This document shows, piece by piece, positions 52,098 through 59,424 of a stretch of 64,000 nt of DNA (its first letter is position 1; every line of letters starts with the position of its first letter). The DNA lies in NCBI GenBank assembly GCA_015075365.1, contig JABTUN010000003.1:434001-498000 (forward strand). Direction: 5' to 3'. This DNA comes from Verrucomicrobiaceae bacterium. GTDB taxonomy: Bacteria; Verrucomicrobiota; Verrucomicrobiia; Verrucomicrobiales; Verrucomicrobiaceae. The translations under genes and the position numbers were made by a program. The notes beneath the pieces were generated by a model. The model saw nothing but the letters and a program-made list of their open reading frames with translations. It made no database searches and was not told the DNA's origin.

Positions 52098-53142
52098 AGT
52101 TGAGATGCTTCTTGCGGTCCTCGGCGGAGACGCCCATGAGGCTGTCAATGGCGGCCAGCTCCGGATTCTCCAGGGCCGTGCCGTCCGCGCTCAGCATGCG
52201 CACGCCCTCCGGCGTGTTGGGGTTCATCGGCACCGTCACGGGCAGCTCGGCGCACAGGAGCTTGAGCTGGTCGATGGGCAGCGTGGCGGCCATCTTCGGG
52301 ACGATCTTGCCTTCGCGGGCGGCGGCGGCCAGGATGTTGCCGCGCTCGCTGGTTTCCTGCGCGGCGGTCAGCAGCTTGATGGTGTCGGCCTGGCCCTGCA
52401 CCGTGTTGTTGAGCTGCTGGATCGCGGCGCTGAGCTGCTTCATGCTTTCGTCGGCGGGCTCCGCCTTGACCTTGGCGGAAAGGGTCTCGGAGAGCGCCTT
52501 CATGACATCCTCCGGCGTGGATTCAGCGGAGAGATTCAGCATGCCGCGCAGGGCGGCCAGGAGTTCTTCAGCGGTGGCGGGCGGCTTGTCCATGGTGGAG
52601 AGGGAGAGGCGTTTGGTTGCGGGGCGCGAGGTTCGCGGTGCCGCATTCTGCGGCGGTGTTTCGGCGCTGAGGAACCGCAAACCGGGCGTTGCGCCATGGC
52701 GGCAGAGAGCGGCGCTTTTGAGCGCCACCACCTCGTTGCTGGCGTTCACCGCCACCACGGGGCTTAGGTCCGGGTAGTGCCCGCCGCGCGCGGAGTCCGC
52801 GCCCTCCGGCGTCCAGTGCGCCATGAGGAGAAACACGCCCTCGCCTGGCACCACCTCCAGCGTGCCGTGGCCGGCGATCTTCGCCGGCTCTCCGCGATAC
52901 GTGGCGCTGCCAGGCTCGCTGCTGTGCTCGAAATCCAAAACCGGGCGGTCAAAGCCGCGCGCGGCGTTGTTGGAGAGCAGCACCGCCGCCGTCGTCTCAT
53001 TGCACACCACCGGGCCTTGCGTGGTGTTGTTTGTCCCCCACGGCAGGATCAGCAGGCGCTTGGGCAGCTCGCCGCCGGCGGCGGTGTCAAACTGCGGCAC
53101 ATGCAGGCCGGGCGCGCGGAGGCAGAGGAGACGTTCGGACAT
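52096..53142 (-). CDS. Phage head maturation protease / scaffold, Mu gpI-like
   Basis: The product is 348 aa. The N-terminal protease half contains RPVLDFEHSSEPGSATYRG and LEVVPGEGVFLLMAHWTPEGAD-type segments and SPVVAVNASNEVVALKSAAL, as in Mu I proteins. After a linker (about 160-183) comes a helical scaffold half starting at MDKPPATAEELLAAL. In Mu the scaffold Z is made from an internal start of the same gene. Here an ATG at 52593 with a repeat-type leader stands exactly at that place. Confidence 0.9.
   Translation of the reverse strand: MSERLLCLRAPGLHVPQFDTAAGGELPKRLLILPWGTNNTTQGPVVCNETTAAVLLSNNAARGFDRPVLDFEHSSEPGSATYRGEPAKIAGHGTLEVVPGEGVFLLMAHWTPEGADSARGGHYPDLSPVVAVNASNEVVALKSAALCRHGATPGLRFLSAETPPQNAAPRTSRPATKRLSLSTMDKPPATAEELLAALRGMLNLSAESTPEDVMKALSETLSAKVKAEPADESMKQLSAAIQQLNNTVQGQADTIKLLTAAQETSERGNILAAAAREGKIVPKMAATLPIDQLKLLCAELPVTVPMNPNTPEGVRMLSADGTALENPELAAIDSLMGVSAEDRKKHLN
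52594..52611 (-). promoter_or_regulatory. Repeat-type leader inside the protease gene, ahead of a likely scaffold start
   Basis: The coding strand reads CGCCTCT, CCCTCTC, CACC, ATG. The ATG at 52593 (Met184) would give a 165-aa scaffold ending at 52096. The pyrimidine tract is like the leaders of the head genes and codes only for RLSLST in the linker, where protein sequence is free to vary. Confidence 0.5.
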
Positions 53143-53149
53143 GGCCGTC

Positions 53150-53177
53150 TGTTCACGGTTCGCGGTTCCCTGTTCAC
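53150..53177 (-). repeat. 7-nt repeat leader of the protease gene
   Basis: Coding-strand units are GAACAGG, GAACCGC, GAACCGT and GAACAGA, then CGGCC and the ATG. Confidence 0.85.
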
Positions 53178-53212
53178 CGATCAGCGCGGCGCTTGCTCTG
53201 CTCCTCTTCTGG

Positions 53213-53659
53213 CTACCCGCCTGCCGCGCCGCCGATCAGCGCGCTCATGATGTCGTCCAGCTCCGCCACCGCCTCATCGGTGAGCTGCCCGTTCAGTACG
53301 GGGAAGTAGGGCCGCGCCGGGATGCCGCTGCCGCGTCCGCTGGCCTTGGAGCTGCCGAGCTGATGATGGGCCGCGTAGTCCTTCTTTGGGCTGCCAATCA
53401 CCACCTCGTCACCGTTGACCTTGTGGTAAAGGCTTGCGCGCAGATCCCCGCTTCGGACAAGCAGTGGATGCGGCAGTTTGTCCTTCCGCCGTGGCCAGCT
53501 CGACGGCCGCAACGAAGGCTCGTCAAAGGCGCGCTGAGCCAGGCTCGTGATCAGCGTGCCCGCCGCGTCCAGCATGCGCTGCTTCAGCGCCGGGGCCGCC
53601 AGCGCGTCCAGCGACGGGCTGATCTCGTCTTTGTGGAGGTGGAGGCTGAGGCCGGGCAT
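53213..53659 (-). CDS. Phage virion morphogenesis protein, Mu gpG-like
   Basis: The product is 148 aa. The pattern PLLVRSGDLRASLYHKVNGDEVVIGSPKKDYAAHHQLG and the C-terminal IPARPYFPV match the gpG/tail-completion family (Mu gp31). It joins head and tail or helps assembly. It lies between MuF and protease, as in Mu. Confidence 0.88.
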   Translation of the reverse strand: MPGLSLHLHKDEISPSLDALAAPALKQRMLDAAGTLITSLAQRAFDEPSLRPSSWPRRKDKLPHPLLVRSGDLRASLYHKVNGDEVVIGSPKKDYAAHHQLGSSKASGRGSGIPARPYFPVLNGQLTDEAVAELDDIMSALIGGAAGG

Positions 53660-53672
53660 GCGGGAGCCAGAC

Positions 53673-53706
53673 TCGGAGAAGAGGAGACAAGGAGAAGAGG
53701 AGAGGG
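53673..53706 (-). repeat. Pyrimidine-rich repeat leader of the gpG-like gene
   Basis: The coding strand carries two copies of CTCCTCTTCTCC in a row, joined by TTGT, then 13 bp and the ATG. Confidence 0.65.
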
Positions 53707-53725
53707 CGCGGCTTGCGCGCTGCTC

Positions 53726-53911
53726 TCATCTTTTCGGCCTCATGATGTCGCTCAGCAGGCGGCGCGGGCGGCGGCTGCCCAGGGCTTCCAGCTCTTTCCA
53801 TGCCTCTTCGCGGGTTGTCCGGCCTGCCTCTACGCGGCGCGCCACGGCCGCCGCTTTCTTCAGCAACGTCATGAGTTCATCGGCAGGCAGGGGTTTCGCG
53901 GTCATAGCCAT
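53726..53911 (-). CDS. Small helical phage protein
   Basis: The product is 61 aa (LPADELMTLLKKAAAVARRVEAG), a helical, Ala/Arg-rich protein that starts inside the last codons of the MuF-like gene. There is no known family. Close coupling and normal codon use support it as a real gene, possibly the immunity or partner gene for the metallopeptidase part of MuF. Confidence 0.5.
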   Translation of the reverse strand: MAMTAKPLPADELMTLLKKAAAVARRVEAGRTTREEAWKELEALGSRRPRRLLSDIMRPKR

Positions 53912-55398
53912 TTCCTTTCTTTCAGGGCCACTTTAACCGCATCGCGGATGGAAGGCCACTCTTTCGCATCAAAGGCATACAGGCCGTCGATGCTGCCCAG
54001 CATGTCCTGCACCTCATCCCATGCCTCGGTGTCCACGCCGCGCACAGCTTCCGCCACATACTGCGCATAGGCGCGGCTGAAGACCTCGCTTTCCGTGAAG
54101 AACTCCGGCTTGAGAACGATGTCACGCGCCAGGCGCATCGTCCCGCCGGCCTCGGCGGCCTCCAGCACGCGCGCCACCAGTTTCGGGTCCAGTTCATGGC
54201 GGATGTGATGCCCCCACTCATGCAGCGCGGTGTTGAGCGGGAAGCCGCCGCCCTCGCGCAGGCCGATGGTGCTGCCATGCGGGCGCGGCCGCCGAACATA
54301 GCGCCCGTCCTCATCCGCAGCCACATGGTTGTCGATGGTCACTGGCGGAAGGCTGCCGTCATCATGGGCGTGATCGATCAGGATGGCCGCCTTGTCTGCC
54401 ACATCGCGGCTGTCGCCACGCGCGGTGTTGCGCGCCACGGCGGACACAGGAGACTTGCGCGCAGGCACGCTGGCCTTGATTACGCGGTTCTCTGCCGCGC
54501 GTCCTGGGCGCAGAGGAGCCGCGCGGGAGGTGCGCGGCGCGCTCTCCGCTCCCCCGATCCAGTCCGCCACGGTGACACCTTGCTCAATCTCCGTCTCCCC
54601 GGCCCACTTGCGAAACGCCTCAAACGCCTCCGCATCCTCCGGGTCCTTGTAGAGCTGTTCAAGGTGGTCCCACGAGGGCCGCAGGTTGCCCTTCTCGCTC
54701 CACGGGCTGTGTCCCCAGGTGGGTTCCACCTCCAGGCTGATGCCATCCGGCAGACGCCCCGCCTTCGCGATCACGTCCGCCTCCGCGGGCGTGTACAATC
54801 TCGGCGCGGCCTTCTGCGTGGGCAGCAGGTTCCCGCCGTCTCCCTTCTCTCCGCCCACTTCGCTTTGCGCGCGCTCCGCCGCGCGCCTCGTCAGCGGCAC
54901 CACCAGGCACCGGCATCCCCAGCCCCAGGGCGGAAAGATGCGCTGCCAGATGTCATGACCCGCGGGGAAAATCTGCTGGTTCAGCGCGCGGTGCGCGGGC
55001 CTCACCTTGCCGTCTCCGGCCGTCTTGTATTGCCAGAACGGAAAGACATCACGCTGGGCCATGAGCGTCTTGTAGCGTGTGGCCGCATAGGCGCGGAAGG
55101 CGGTCGTGCGCAGCAGCAGCTCTGACCGCCGCGCCGCAGCCTTGTCGGAGAAGCCGCCCTCCTTCAGCTCCTTCGCCACCTGCTTTTTGGCGTCGTCCCA
55201 GTTCGCCCCGGCAGGCACCTTCGCGAGCATCCGCTTCACGCGCGCCATCTGCTCCGCGCCCTGGAGGCCGGCCACGGTGAAAGCATGCGCCCGCAGCTCC
55301 GGCAGCAGGCCCCGCATCACCTCGCGCGTCACCACCGGCAGAGCCGCGATGCGGCGCGCGGCTTCGTCGTGGGAAAGCGGTTGGAAGGCAAAAGACAT
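53902..55398 (-). CDS. MuF-like head protein fused to a zinc metallopeptidase-like domain
   Basis: The product is 498 aa. Residues about 40-170 are the MuF head-morphogenesis domain, ending in KVRPAHRALNQQIFP and PPWGWGCRC. A linker follows. Residues about 330-498 hold a zincin-like domain with ALHEWGHHIRHEL (HExxH at 393-397) and a further Glu-rich helix (FFTESEVFSRAYAQY) that may give the third ligand. Fusions of MuF with toxin or enzyme domains are known in phages and are thought to be delivered with the DNA. Confidence 0.85.
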   Translation of the reverse strand: MSFAFQPLSHDEAARRIAALPVVTREVMRGLLPELRAHAFTVAGLQGAEQMARVKRMLAKVPAGANWDDAKKQVAKELKEGGFSDKAAARRSELLLRTTAFRAYAATRYKTLMAQRDVFPFWQYKTAGDGKVRPAHRALNQQIFPAGHDIWQRIFPPWGWGCRCLVVPLTRRAAERAQSEVGGEKGDGGNLLPTQKAAPRLYTPAEADVIAKAGRLPDGISLEVEPTWGHSPWSEKGNLRPSWDHLEQLYKDPEDAEAFEAFRKWAGETEIEQGVTVADWIGGAESAPRTSRAAPLRPGRAAENRVIKASVPARKSPVSAVARNTARGDSRDVADKAAILIDHAHDDGSLPPVTIDNHVAADEDGRYVRRPRPHGSTIGLREGGGFPLNTALHEWGHHIRHELDPKLVARVLEAAEAGGTMRLARDIVLKPEFFTESEVFSRAYAQYVAEAVRGVDTEAWDEVQDMLGSIDGLYAFDAKEWPSIRDAVKVALKERKWL

Positions 55399-55420
55399 GG
55401 AGAAGAGGAGAGCTAAGAGT
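55399..55420 (-). repeat. Pyrimidine-rich repeat leader of the MuF gene
   Basis: On the coding strand ACTCTTAGCTCTCCTCTTCTCC runs to the ATG with loose TCTTAGC/TCTCCTC units. It overlaps the end of the gene before. Confidence 0.55.
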
Positions 55421-55787
55421 GGAACGCGCAGGGCGGCGAGCCAACGGCGGCGTTTGCGCCAGCGTCCACATGGCGCTCGACAACAACCCAGCGTTTGAGC
55501 ACCGATTGAGTTGCCCCAAACTTAACTCCAGACTCAATCTCTTGGCGGATGTCCTCGCGGTAGATCTCCAACAGCACATCATTTTGCGCCTTGGCCTGCG
55601 CACCAGTCATGGTCATCGTCTCACCCAGGTCACGGGAATTTCCAAGGAGTTTGTAGAGGTGCGTGCCGGTCAAGTATTCAGCGGCCTCCTTGTGCCGTTT
55701 TTGCTTGCGGGCCGTTGCCCGCAGACTGTCGCCGATCAGCTTGTCCGCGCGGCGCACTGCGCTGAAGTATGGATTGATGGCTCTCAT
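55413..55787 (-). CDS. Phage protein of unknown function
   Basis: The product is 124 aa, with basic helices (DKLIGDSLRATARKQKRHKEAAEYL) and KAQNDVLLEIYREDIRQEI. Its ATG overlaps the stop of the gene before (ATGA). It stands where terminase and portal genes would be in Mu, directly before MuF, but it shares no motif with either. Confidence 0.55.
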   Translation of the reverse strand: MRAINPYFSAVRRADKLIGDSLRATARKQKRHKEAAEYLTGTHLYKLLGNSRDLGETMTMTGAQAKAQNDVLLEIYREDIRQEIESGVKFGATQSVLKRWVVVERHVDAGANAAVGSPPCAFHS

Positions 55788-56065
55788 TGGGTGATGGGGA
55801 TGAATTCAAAATTGGCGGCATCGTTGCGGAGACAGTCTTCACAAACCCAGGTCTCTTCATCCGGGTAGATGCCTTTGCGGGAGACGACACGGTAGCGCTG
55901 GAGATGATCCCCAAACGCGTGCGTGCCACAGTGAGGCCGCACAGGCGGCGTGTGCTCAGCACAAAAGGAGCTGCCTGGCAGCCGCATGTTCTGGCAGGTG
56001 CCGTCATGGGTGTCCGTCTCACCATGCAGGCAAAAGGGTTTGAAGTGGCGGTCCCAGTTGATCAT
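55784..56065 (-). CDS. Small Cys/His-rich phage protein
   Basis: The product is 93 aa with Cys and His pairs that could bind zinc (FCLHGETDTHDGTCQN, FCAEHTPPVRPHCGTH, WVCEDCLRND). No family is recognised. It is coupled by ATGA overlaps to both neighbours. Confidence 0.6.
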   Translation of the reverse strand: MINWDRHFKPFCLHGETDTHDGTCQNMRLPGSSFCAEHTPPVRPHCGTHAFGDHLQRYRVVSRKGIYPDEETWVCEDCLRNDAANFEFIPITQ

Positions 56066-56265
56066 GGCTCAGCCCACCTCGGGCATTTGGGTTTTCCAGC
56101 GCGGCGTGCGCGGGCGCTGTCGAGCCGCTGCCGCATGCGCTCCACGCGGGGCTTGACCTTTGTGATCGCCTTTGGCAGGCGCGGCATGGCCGCCCAGCCG
56201 CTTTCAGAGTCGCGATACATTTCAGCAGCTCTCAACACCTGCTCCCAGGCTTCGGTGATGTTCAT
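56062..56265 (-). CDS. Small phage protein
   Basis: The product is 67 aa from the ATG at 56265 (MNITEAWEQVLRAAEMYRDS), a short helical, basic protein. The start is fixed by its overlap with the stop of the DUF2786 gene. The function is unknown. Confidence 0.55.
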   Translation of the reverse strand: MNITEAWEQVLRAAEMYRDSESGWAAMPRLPKAITKVKPRVERMRQRLDSARARRAGKPKCPRWAEP

Positions 56266-56975
56266 GTCAGTGTGAGGGTTCCCTGGCTCAACGCGCCGTC
56301 TGCATTGGCCGCGCCATCGAGCGGGCGCTGGAGGTTGGTGGTCTCGCCCGCCATCCATCCGGCGAGGGTGGCGGCGCTGCGTTTCACCTTCTTGATGGGC
56401 AGCGTCTTTGTTTTGCCGATGACGCGGCCCATCTCGCCATCACGCTTTTCCTTTTCAGTTCGGAGCACGATGGCAAAGCGGTCGTTTTCGCGCATCATGT
56501 CAAACCGGCCTTCTGTGAGCTTCGCGCCGATGGCGGTGAAAAAGCCGCTGATGAATGCGGCGCGTTTCCCGCTGGTCATCTTGCGGCGGGCCGCCTTCAC
56601 TTCTTCCGCGTAGGCGGCGCACAGGCGGCGGCTTTCACGCACGAGAAAGGTCACGATGTAGTCGGCCACCGTGATGGCGTCCTCACGGCCCACAAAGAGC
56701 ACCTGTCGGCGATTACGGCACACGCAGGGGCTCACCTCGAAGAAGTTTGCGGCGATGTTCAGCGCCAGCTTCCACTCACGCGCCAGGCGCGCCTTCAATG
56801 GAAACCAGCGATGCACGATGCCGCCCGCTTCCGCATCATCGGCCAGCTCTGCCAGGTCGATGCCATGCTTCATCGCCAGCTCCATGGCACGAGCCAGCGC
56901 CAACTCCGCTTCATGCGCGTTCGACGACTTCGAGAGCCGCAGCAGCTTCTTGATCTTGTCGAGGTGGTCACTCAT
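56262..56975 (-). CDS. DUF2786 domain phage protein
   Basis: The product is 237 aa from the ATG at 56975. The N-terminus (HLDKIKKLLRLSKSSNAHEAELALARA) is a clear DUF2786, followed by the matching C-terminal region (REWKLALNIAANFF, VADYIVTFLVRESRRLC). These occur in many phages and are thought to act in early phage-host steps, but no reaction is known. It overlaps the gene before by 8 bp. Confidence 0.8.
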   Translation of the reverse strand: MSDHLDKIKKLLRLSKSSNAHEAELALARAMELAMKHGIDLAELADDAEAGGIVHRWFPLKARLAREWKLALNIAANFFEVSPCVCRNRRQVLFVGREDAITVADYIVTFLVRESRRLCAAYAEEVKAARRKMTSGKRAAFISGFFTAIGAKLTEGRFDMMRENDRFAIVLRTEKEKRDGEMGRVIGKTKTLPIKKVKRSAATLAGWMAGETTNLQRPLDGAANADGALSQGTLTLT

Positions 56976-57336
56976 CGCCTTCGCCCTCCTCTTCATCATC
57001 ACCGTCCTCGTCGATGGCGCGGCCTTCCTCCCAGCCATCACGCCAGTGCGGATGATTTGCATGGTCTGCCGGCCAGTAGTTGTCCTCACGGCCCACGCCG
57101 CGGTTGTACGCGTGCATGCCCATGTTGAAGGCATCTGCCTCGTCGATCTCCTCGCTCGTGATGCCCAGTATGCGGCGCGGCAGCTCGCCGGCGCGGAGGG
57201 TTGCGTTGAAGGAGTGAACCAGGCGCTCGATTTGATTGCGATGATCCACCAGGCTCGCGTCCCACTTCGTGGCCGTGTAGCATTCCGGCCAGCCTTCCGG
57301 CCTGCGGTCGTCGGCAATGATGACGGTGATTTTCAT
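56968..57336 (-). CDS. Acidic-tailed phage protein, perhaps RMF-like
   Basis: The product is 122 aa. The stretch EADAFNMGMHAYNRGVGRED, then WPADHANHPHWRDGWEEGRA, resembles the ribosome modulation factor pattern (A..G..A...G ... W..GW..G) seen in some phage proteins. The tail is a run of Asp and Glu. The similarity is weak and the rest is unrecognised. Confidence 0.55.
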   Translation of the reverse strand: MKITVIIADDRRPEGWPECYTATKWDASLVDHRNQIERLVHSFNATLRAGELPRRILGITSEEIDEADAFNMGMHAYNRGVGREDNYWPADHANHPHWRDGWEEGRAIDEDGDDEEEGEGDE

Positions 57337-57367
57337 GATGATGTGTGGTGTGTTGGTTTGAAAAAAA

Positions 57368-57395
57368 TCTCTGCTCTCTGCCCTCCGCCCTCCGC
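57368..57395 (-). repeat. 7-nt repeat leader of the acidic-tailed gene
   Basis: Coding-strand units are GCGGAGG, GCGGAGG, GCAGAGA and GCAGAGA, then a T7 run and an A/C-rich spacer before the ATG. The tract is purine-rich but lies 30 bp from the start, too far for a Shine-Dalgarno site. Confidence 0.8.
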
Positions 57396-57396
57396 T

Positions 57397-58224
57397 TTAG
57401 GACTGCTCTGCTTGAAGGCTCCGCAGCGCGGCGGCCTCCATGAGAGCGGCTTCGTCGCGGCTCTCCGTCGCGGCGTAGCGCGCGCGGCGCTCCTCATCCC
57501 AAAAGGCGGTGGCGTTTGGCCCGCTGGTCTGCTCGTAATGATCCAGCAGGTCCCACACATCCACGAACGTGCTGGCCGGCGCGGCGGCCGTGCCCCGCAC
57601 AAACTGGCCGCGCACCAGGCGGAAAAGCACCTCCGCGCTGATGCCCAGCGGCAGCCGCTCCACCTCGGAGACACGCATGAAGGCATCCTGGACCATCATC
57701 TCAGGCTGGTAGCCATGGCGGCCCACCTGCCACGTCAGCACGCCCAGGGCGCGCACCTTGCCGCGCTCCGCCGGCACAAAGGCGCGGCGCTCCCGTGTCC
57801 ACGGCGCAGGCTGGAGCCCGGTGGCGTAGCGCAGCCGCAGCTCCCGCGTCCATTGGTTCGGATCACAGCCGTGCTCCTCCAGGTGCAGCAGCAGGCTCGT
57901 CACGTTGACCAGCGTGAGGCTGGGCGCGGGCGCGCAGCCATGGATGAAGCCCGCGTCGATGAGCTTGCGCGCCACCTCGATGCTCAGCCCGCCCAGCGGC
58001 AGCTCCTCCACCTGCGCGGGACGCAGCCAGGCTCCGATGCGGCTCCACGCATCGTGGATCTCGGCAATCGGTGTGAACGTCCCGTCGCCATTGTCATGCC
58101 AGCGGAAGATGCCCAGCGCCGGGATCTGCGATAGCGGCGCGGGCTGCCGCATGCCGATGAGCTTCGGATGAGCCTCCATCTTCCAGACGGGGCGGGGGTG
58201 GGAGAGTTCAGTGGGTGAGGGCAT
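57397..58224 (-). CDS. Phage protein with an internal duplication
   Basis: The product is 275 aa. Two halves align: EELPLGGLSIEVARKLIDAGFIHG...LTLVNVTSLLLHLEEHG and ERLPLGISAEVLFRLVRGQFVRG...STFVDVWDLLDHYEQTSG, each followed by an Arg-rich RLRYAT or RARYAA segment. The repeat unit may be a DNA-binding helix set, but no family is recognised. It lies between early and late genes. Confidence 0.6.
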   Translation of the reverse strand: MPSPTELSHPRPVWKMEAHPKLIGMRQPAPLSQIPALGIFRWHDNGDGTFTPIAEIHDAWSRIGAWLRPAQVEELPLGGLSIEVARKLIDAGFIHGCAPAPSLTLVNVTSLLLHLEEHGCDPNQWTRELRLRYATGLQPAPWTRERRAFVPAERGKVRALGVLTWQVGRHGYQPEMMVQDAFMRVSEVERLPLGISAEVLFRLVRGQFVRGTAAAPASTFVDVWDLLDHYEQTSGPNATAFWDEERRARYAATESRDEAALMEAAALRSLQAEQS

Positions 58225-58230
58225 GGCGTG

Positions 58231-58272
58231 AATTCAGAGGTCAGGCGTGAGAAGTGAGAGGTCAGAAGTCAG
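58231..58272 (-). repeat. 7-nt repeat leader of the duplicated gene
   Basis: Coding-strand units are CTGACTT, CTGACCT, CTCACTT, CTCACGC, CTGACCT and CTGAATT, then CACGCC and the ATG: six units in step. Confidence 0.88.
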
Positions 58273-58502
58273 CCGCGCGTGATGGTGTGGGTGGTCCGGC
58301 TGTCGCGTGCTTCGATCCGCGCGGCATCGGCCGCCGCGTAAGGTGGCAGCTCCAGCATCTGCCGCGCATGCAGCGCGGCGGCCTCCATGTCCGGCGCGTG
58401 CAGTGTCGTCTGCGCGCGCCATCCGGCTGTCCCGGTGTCGAGCTGGAGCGGAGCGCCGTTCTTCAGCATCGTGATCTGGAAGGGTTGGGTGGTCGGTGGC
58501 AT
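58269..58502 (-). CDS. Small phage protein
   Basis: The product is 77 aa from the ATG at 58502 (MPPTTQPFQITMLKNGAPLQ). It contains HAPDMEAAALHARQMLELP, a short helix pattern seen in small phage adaptors. The function is unknown. It is preceded by a repeat leader. Confidence 0.5.
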   Translation of the reverse strand: MPPTTQPFQITMLKNGAPLQLDTGTAGWRAQTTLHAPDMEAAALHARQMLELPPYAAADAARIEARDSRTTHTITRG

Positions 58503-58507
58503 GGGAT

Positions 58508-58537
58508 TTCGTTTCTCGGTTCGCAGTTCTCGGTTTT
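58508..58537 (-). repeat. 7-nt repeat leader of the 77-aa gene
   Basis: Coding-strand units are AAAACC, GAGAACT, GCGAACC and GAGAAAC, then GAAATCCC and the ATG. In the GAACNNN register this is GAACTGC, GAACCGA, GAAACGA. Confidence 0.82.
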
Positions 58538-59097
58538 TAAAACGGGATGTTGCCGGCATCGGGCAGGCCGCCCTCCGCGCCCTTGTCAGCGGCGATCTTT
58601 TTGAGCTTGCTGTCCGCGCGGCGGCGGATCTGGCCGATGAGGCCGCGGAGCTGCCCCAGGCTGAGGTCATTCACATCACTGGTGCCCCACTTGTCGGAGA
58701 TGATCGCCTTGATGTAGCCGGGGCCGAAGCCGGCCACCTTCGCGATCTGCCACATCTCCCGCAGCAGCGCCGCGCCGGCGGGCGTGTGAGCGGCGGCGGC
58801 GCGCTCCTCACGCAGGTTCGTGTCAAACGCCTCGCCTGCGCGGCCCGCCAGCTCCAGCAGCTTGCTTTTCAGCCGGCGGTAGTGCCGCTGGCGGCAGTCG
58901 CTCAATTCCGTGAAGCCGGTCACCTGCGCGCGCACGCGCTGCCGCCAGAACTTCATGCGGTTCGCCTTCGTGTCGCTGGCCACCTCCGCCGGCAGGTCCA
59001 GCAGATCATGCTTGTCCTGCCACGCAAAGGCTTCCGTGGCCAGCGCGCCGAGCGCCGCCACCTGGGCTTTGGAAAGAGGGTTGTCGTCGGATTTCAT
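58537..59097 (-). CDS. Phage early protein, perhaps GemA/gp16-like
   Basis: The product is 186 aa from the ATG at 59097, which overlaps the stop of the HTH gene. It is mostly helical. The segment DVNDLSLGQLRGLIGQIRRRA looks like the closing helices of Mu gp16 (GemA) proteins, and its place downstream of MuB agrees. The match is not strong enough for a firm name. Confidence 0.55.
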   Translation of the reverse strand: MKSDDNPLSKAQVAALGALATEAFAWQDKHDLLDLPAEVASDTKANRMKFWRQRVRAQVTGFTELSDCRQRHYRRLKSKLLELAGRAGEAFDTNLREERAAAAHTPAGAALLREMWQIAKVAGFGPGYIKAIISDKWGTSDVNDLSLGQLRGLIGQIRRRADSKLKKIAADKGAEGGLPDAGNIPF

Positions 59098-59387
59098 GAG
59101 GGTTCCTGGTTGGCAAGCTGATACAAAAACGGCCGCTTGTTGGACGTGCCGCGCAGGCGGCGCACGGCCGCCCGCCGCGTGATGCGCCCGGCGGCATGCA
59201 GCCGGGCGCAGGACATCTGCACCGCCTGGCGCGTGATGCCGAGCTGGGCGGCCAGCACGGCGATGCTCAGGCCGGCCGGATGCACCGCCAGCAGCGCCAG
59301 CACGCGCAGCTCCGCCACACTGCGGCTCTCCGCCGCCCATCGCTCCACGATGCGCGCGGCCTCTTCTCTGATGCGGTTGATGCTCAT
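59094..59387 (-). CDS. Small winged-helix phage regulator
   Basis: The product is 97 aa. A MarR/ROK-type winged helix is visible (RVLALLAVHPAGLSIAVLAAQ, LGITRQAVQMSCARLHAAGRI). It may control the switch to middle or late genes. It follows MuB by 34 bp with a repeat leader. Confidence 0.7.
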   Translation of the reverse strand: MSINRIREEAARIVERWAAESRSVAELRVLALLAVHPAGLSIAVLAAQLGITRQAVQMSCARLHAAGRITRRAAVRRLRGTSNKRPFLYQLANQEPS

Positions 59388-59396
59388 GTGATTTCA

Positions 59397-59424
59397 GGTT
59401 CTCGGTTCGCAGTTCCCGGTTCAC
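59397..59424 (-). repeat. 7-nt repeat leader of the HTH regulator
   Basis: Coding-strand units are GAACCGG, GAACTGC, GAACCGA and GAACCTG, then AAATCAC and the ATG. The first unit overlaps the MuB stop. Confidence 0.88.

Noticed and set aside
55413..55787. Portal or terminase gene in front of MuF
   Set aside because: The protein is only 124 aa and shows no Walker motif, nuclease residues or portal-type pattern.
57368..57395. GGAGG in the leader as a Shine-Dalgarno site
   Set aside because: It lies about 30 bp or more before the ATG at 57336, beyond the working distance, and is part of a 7-nt repeat.
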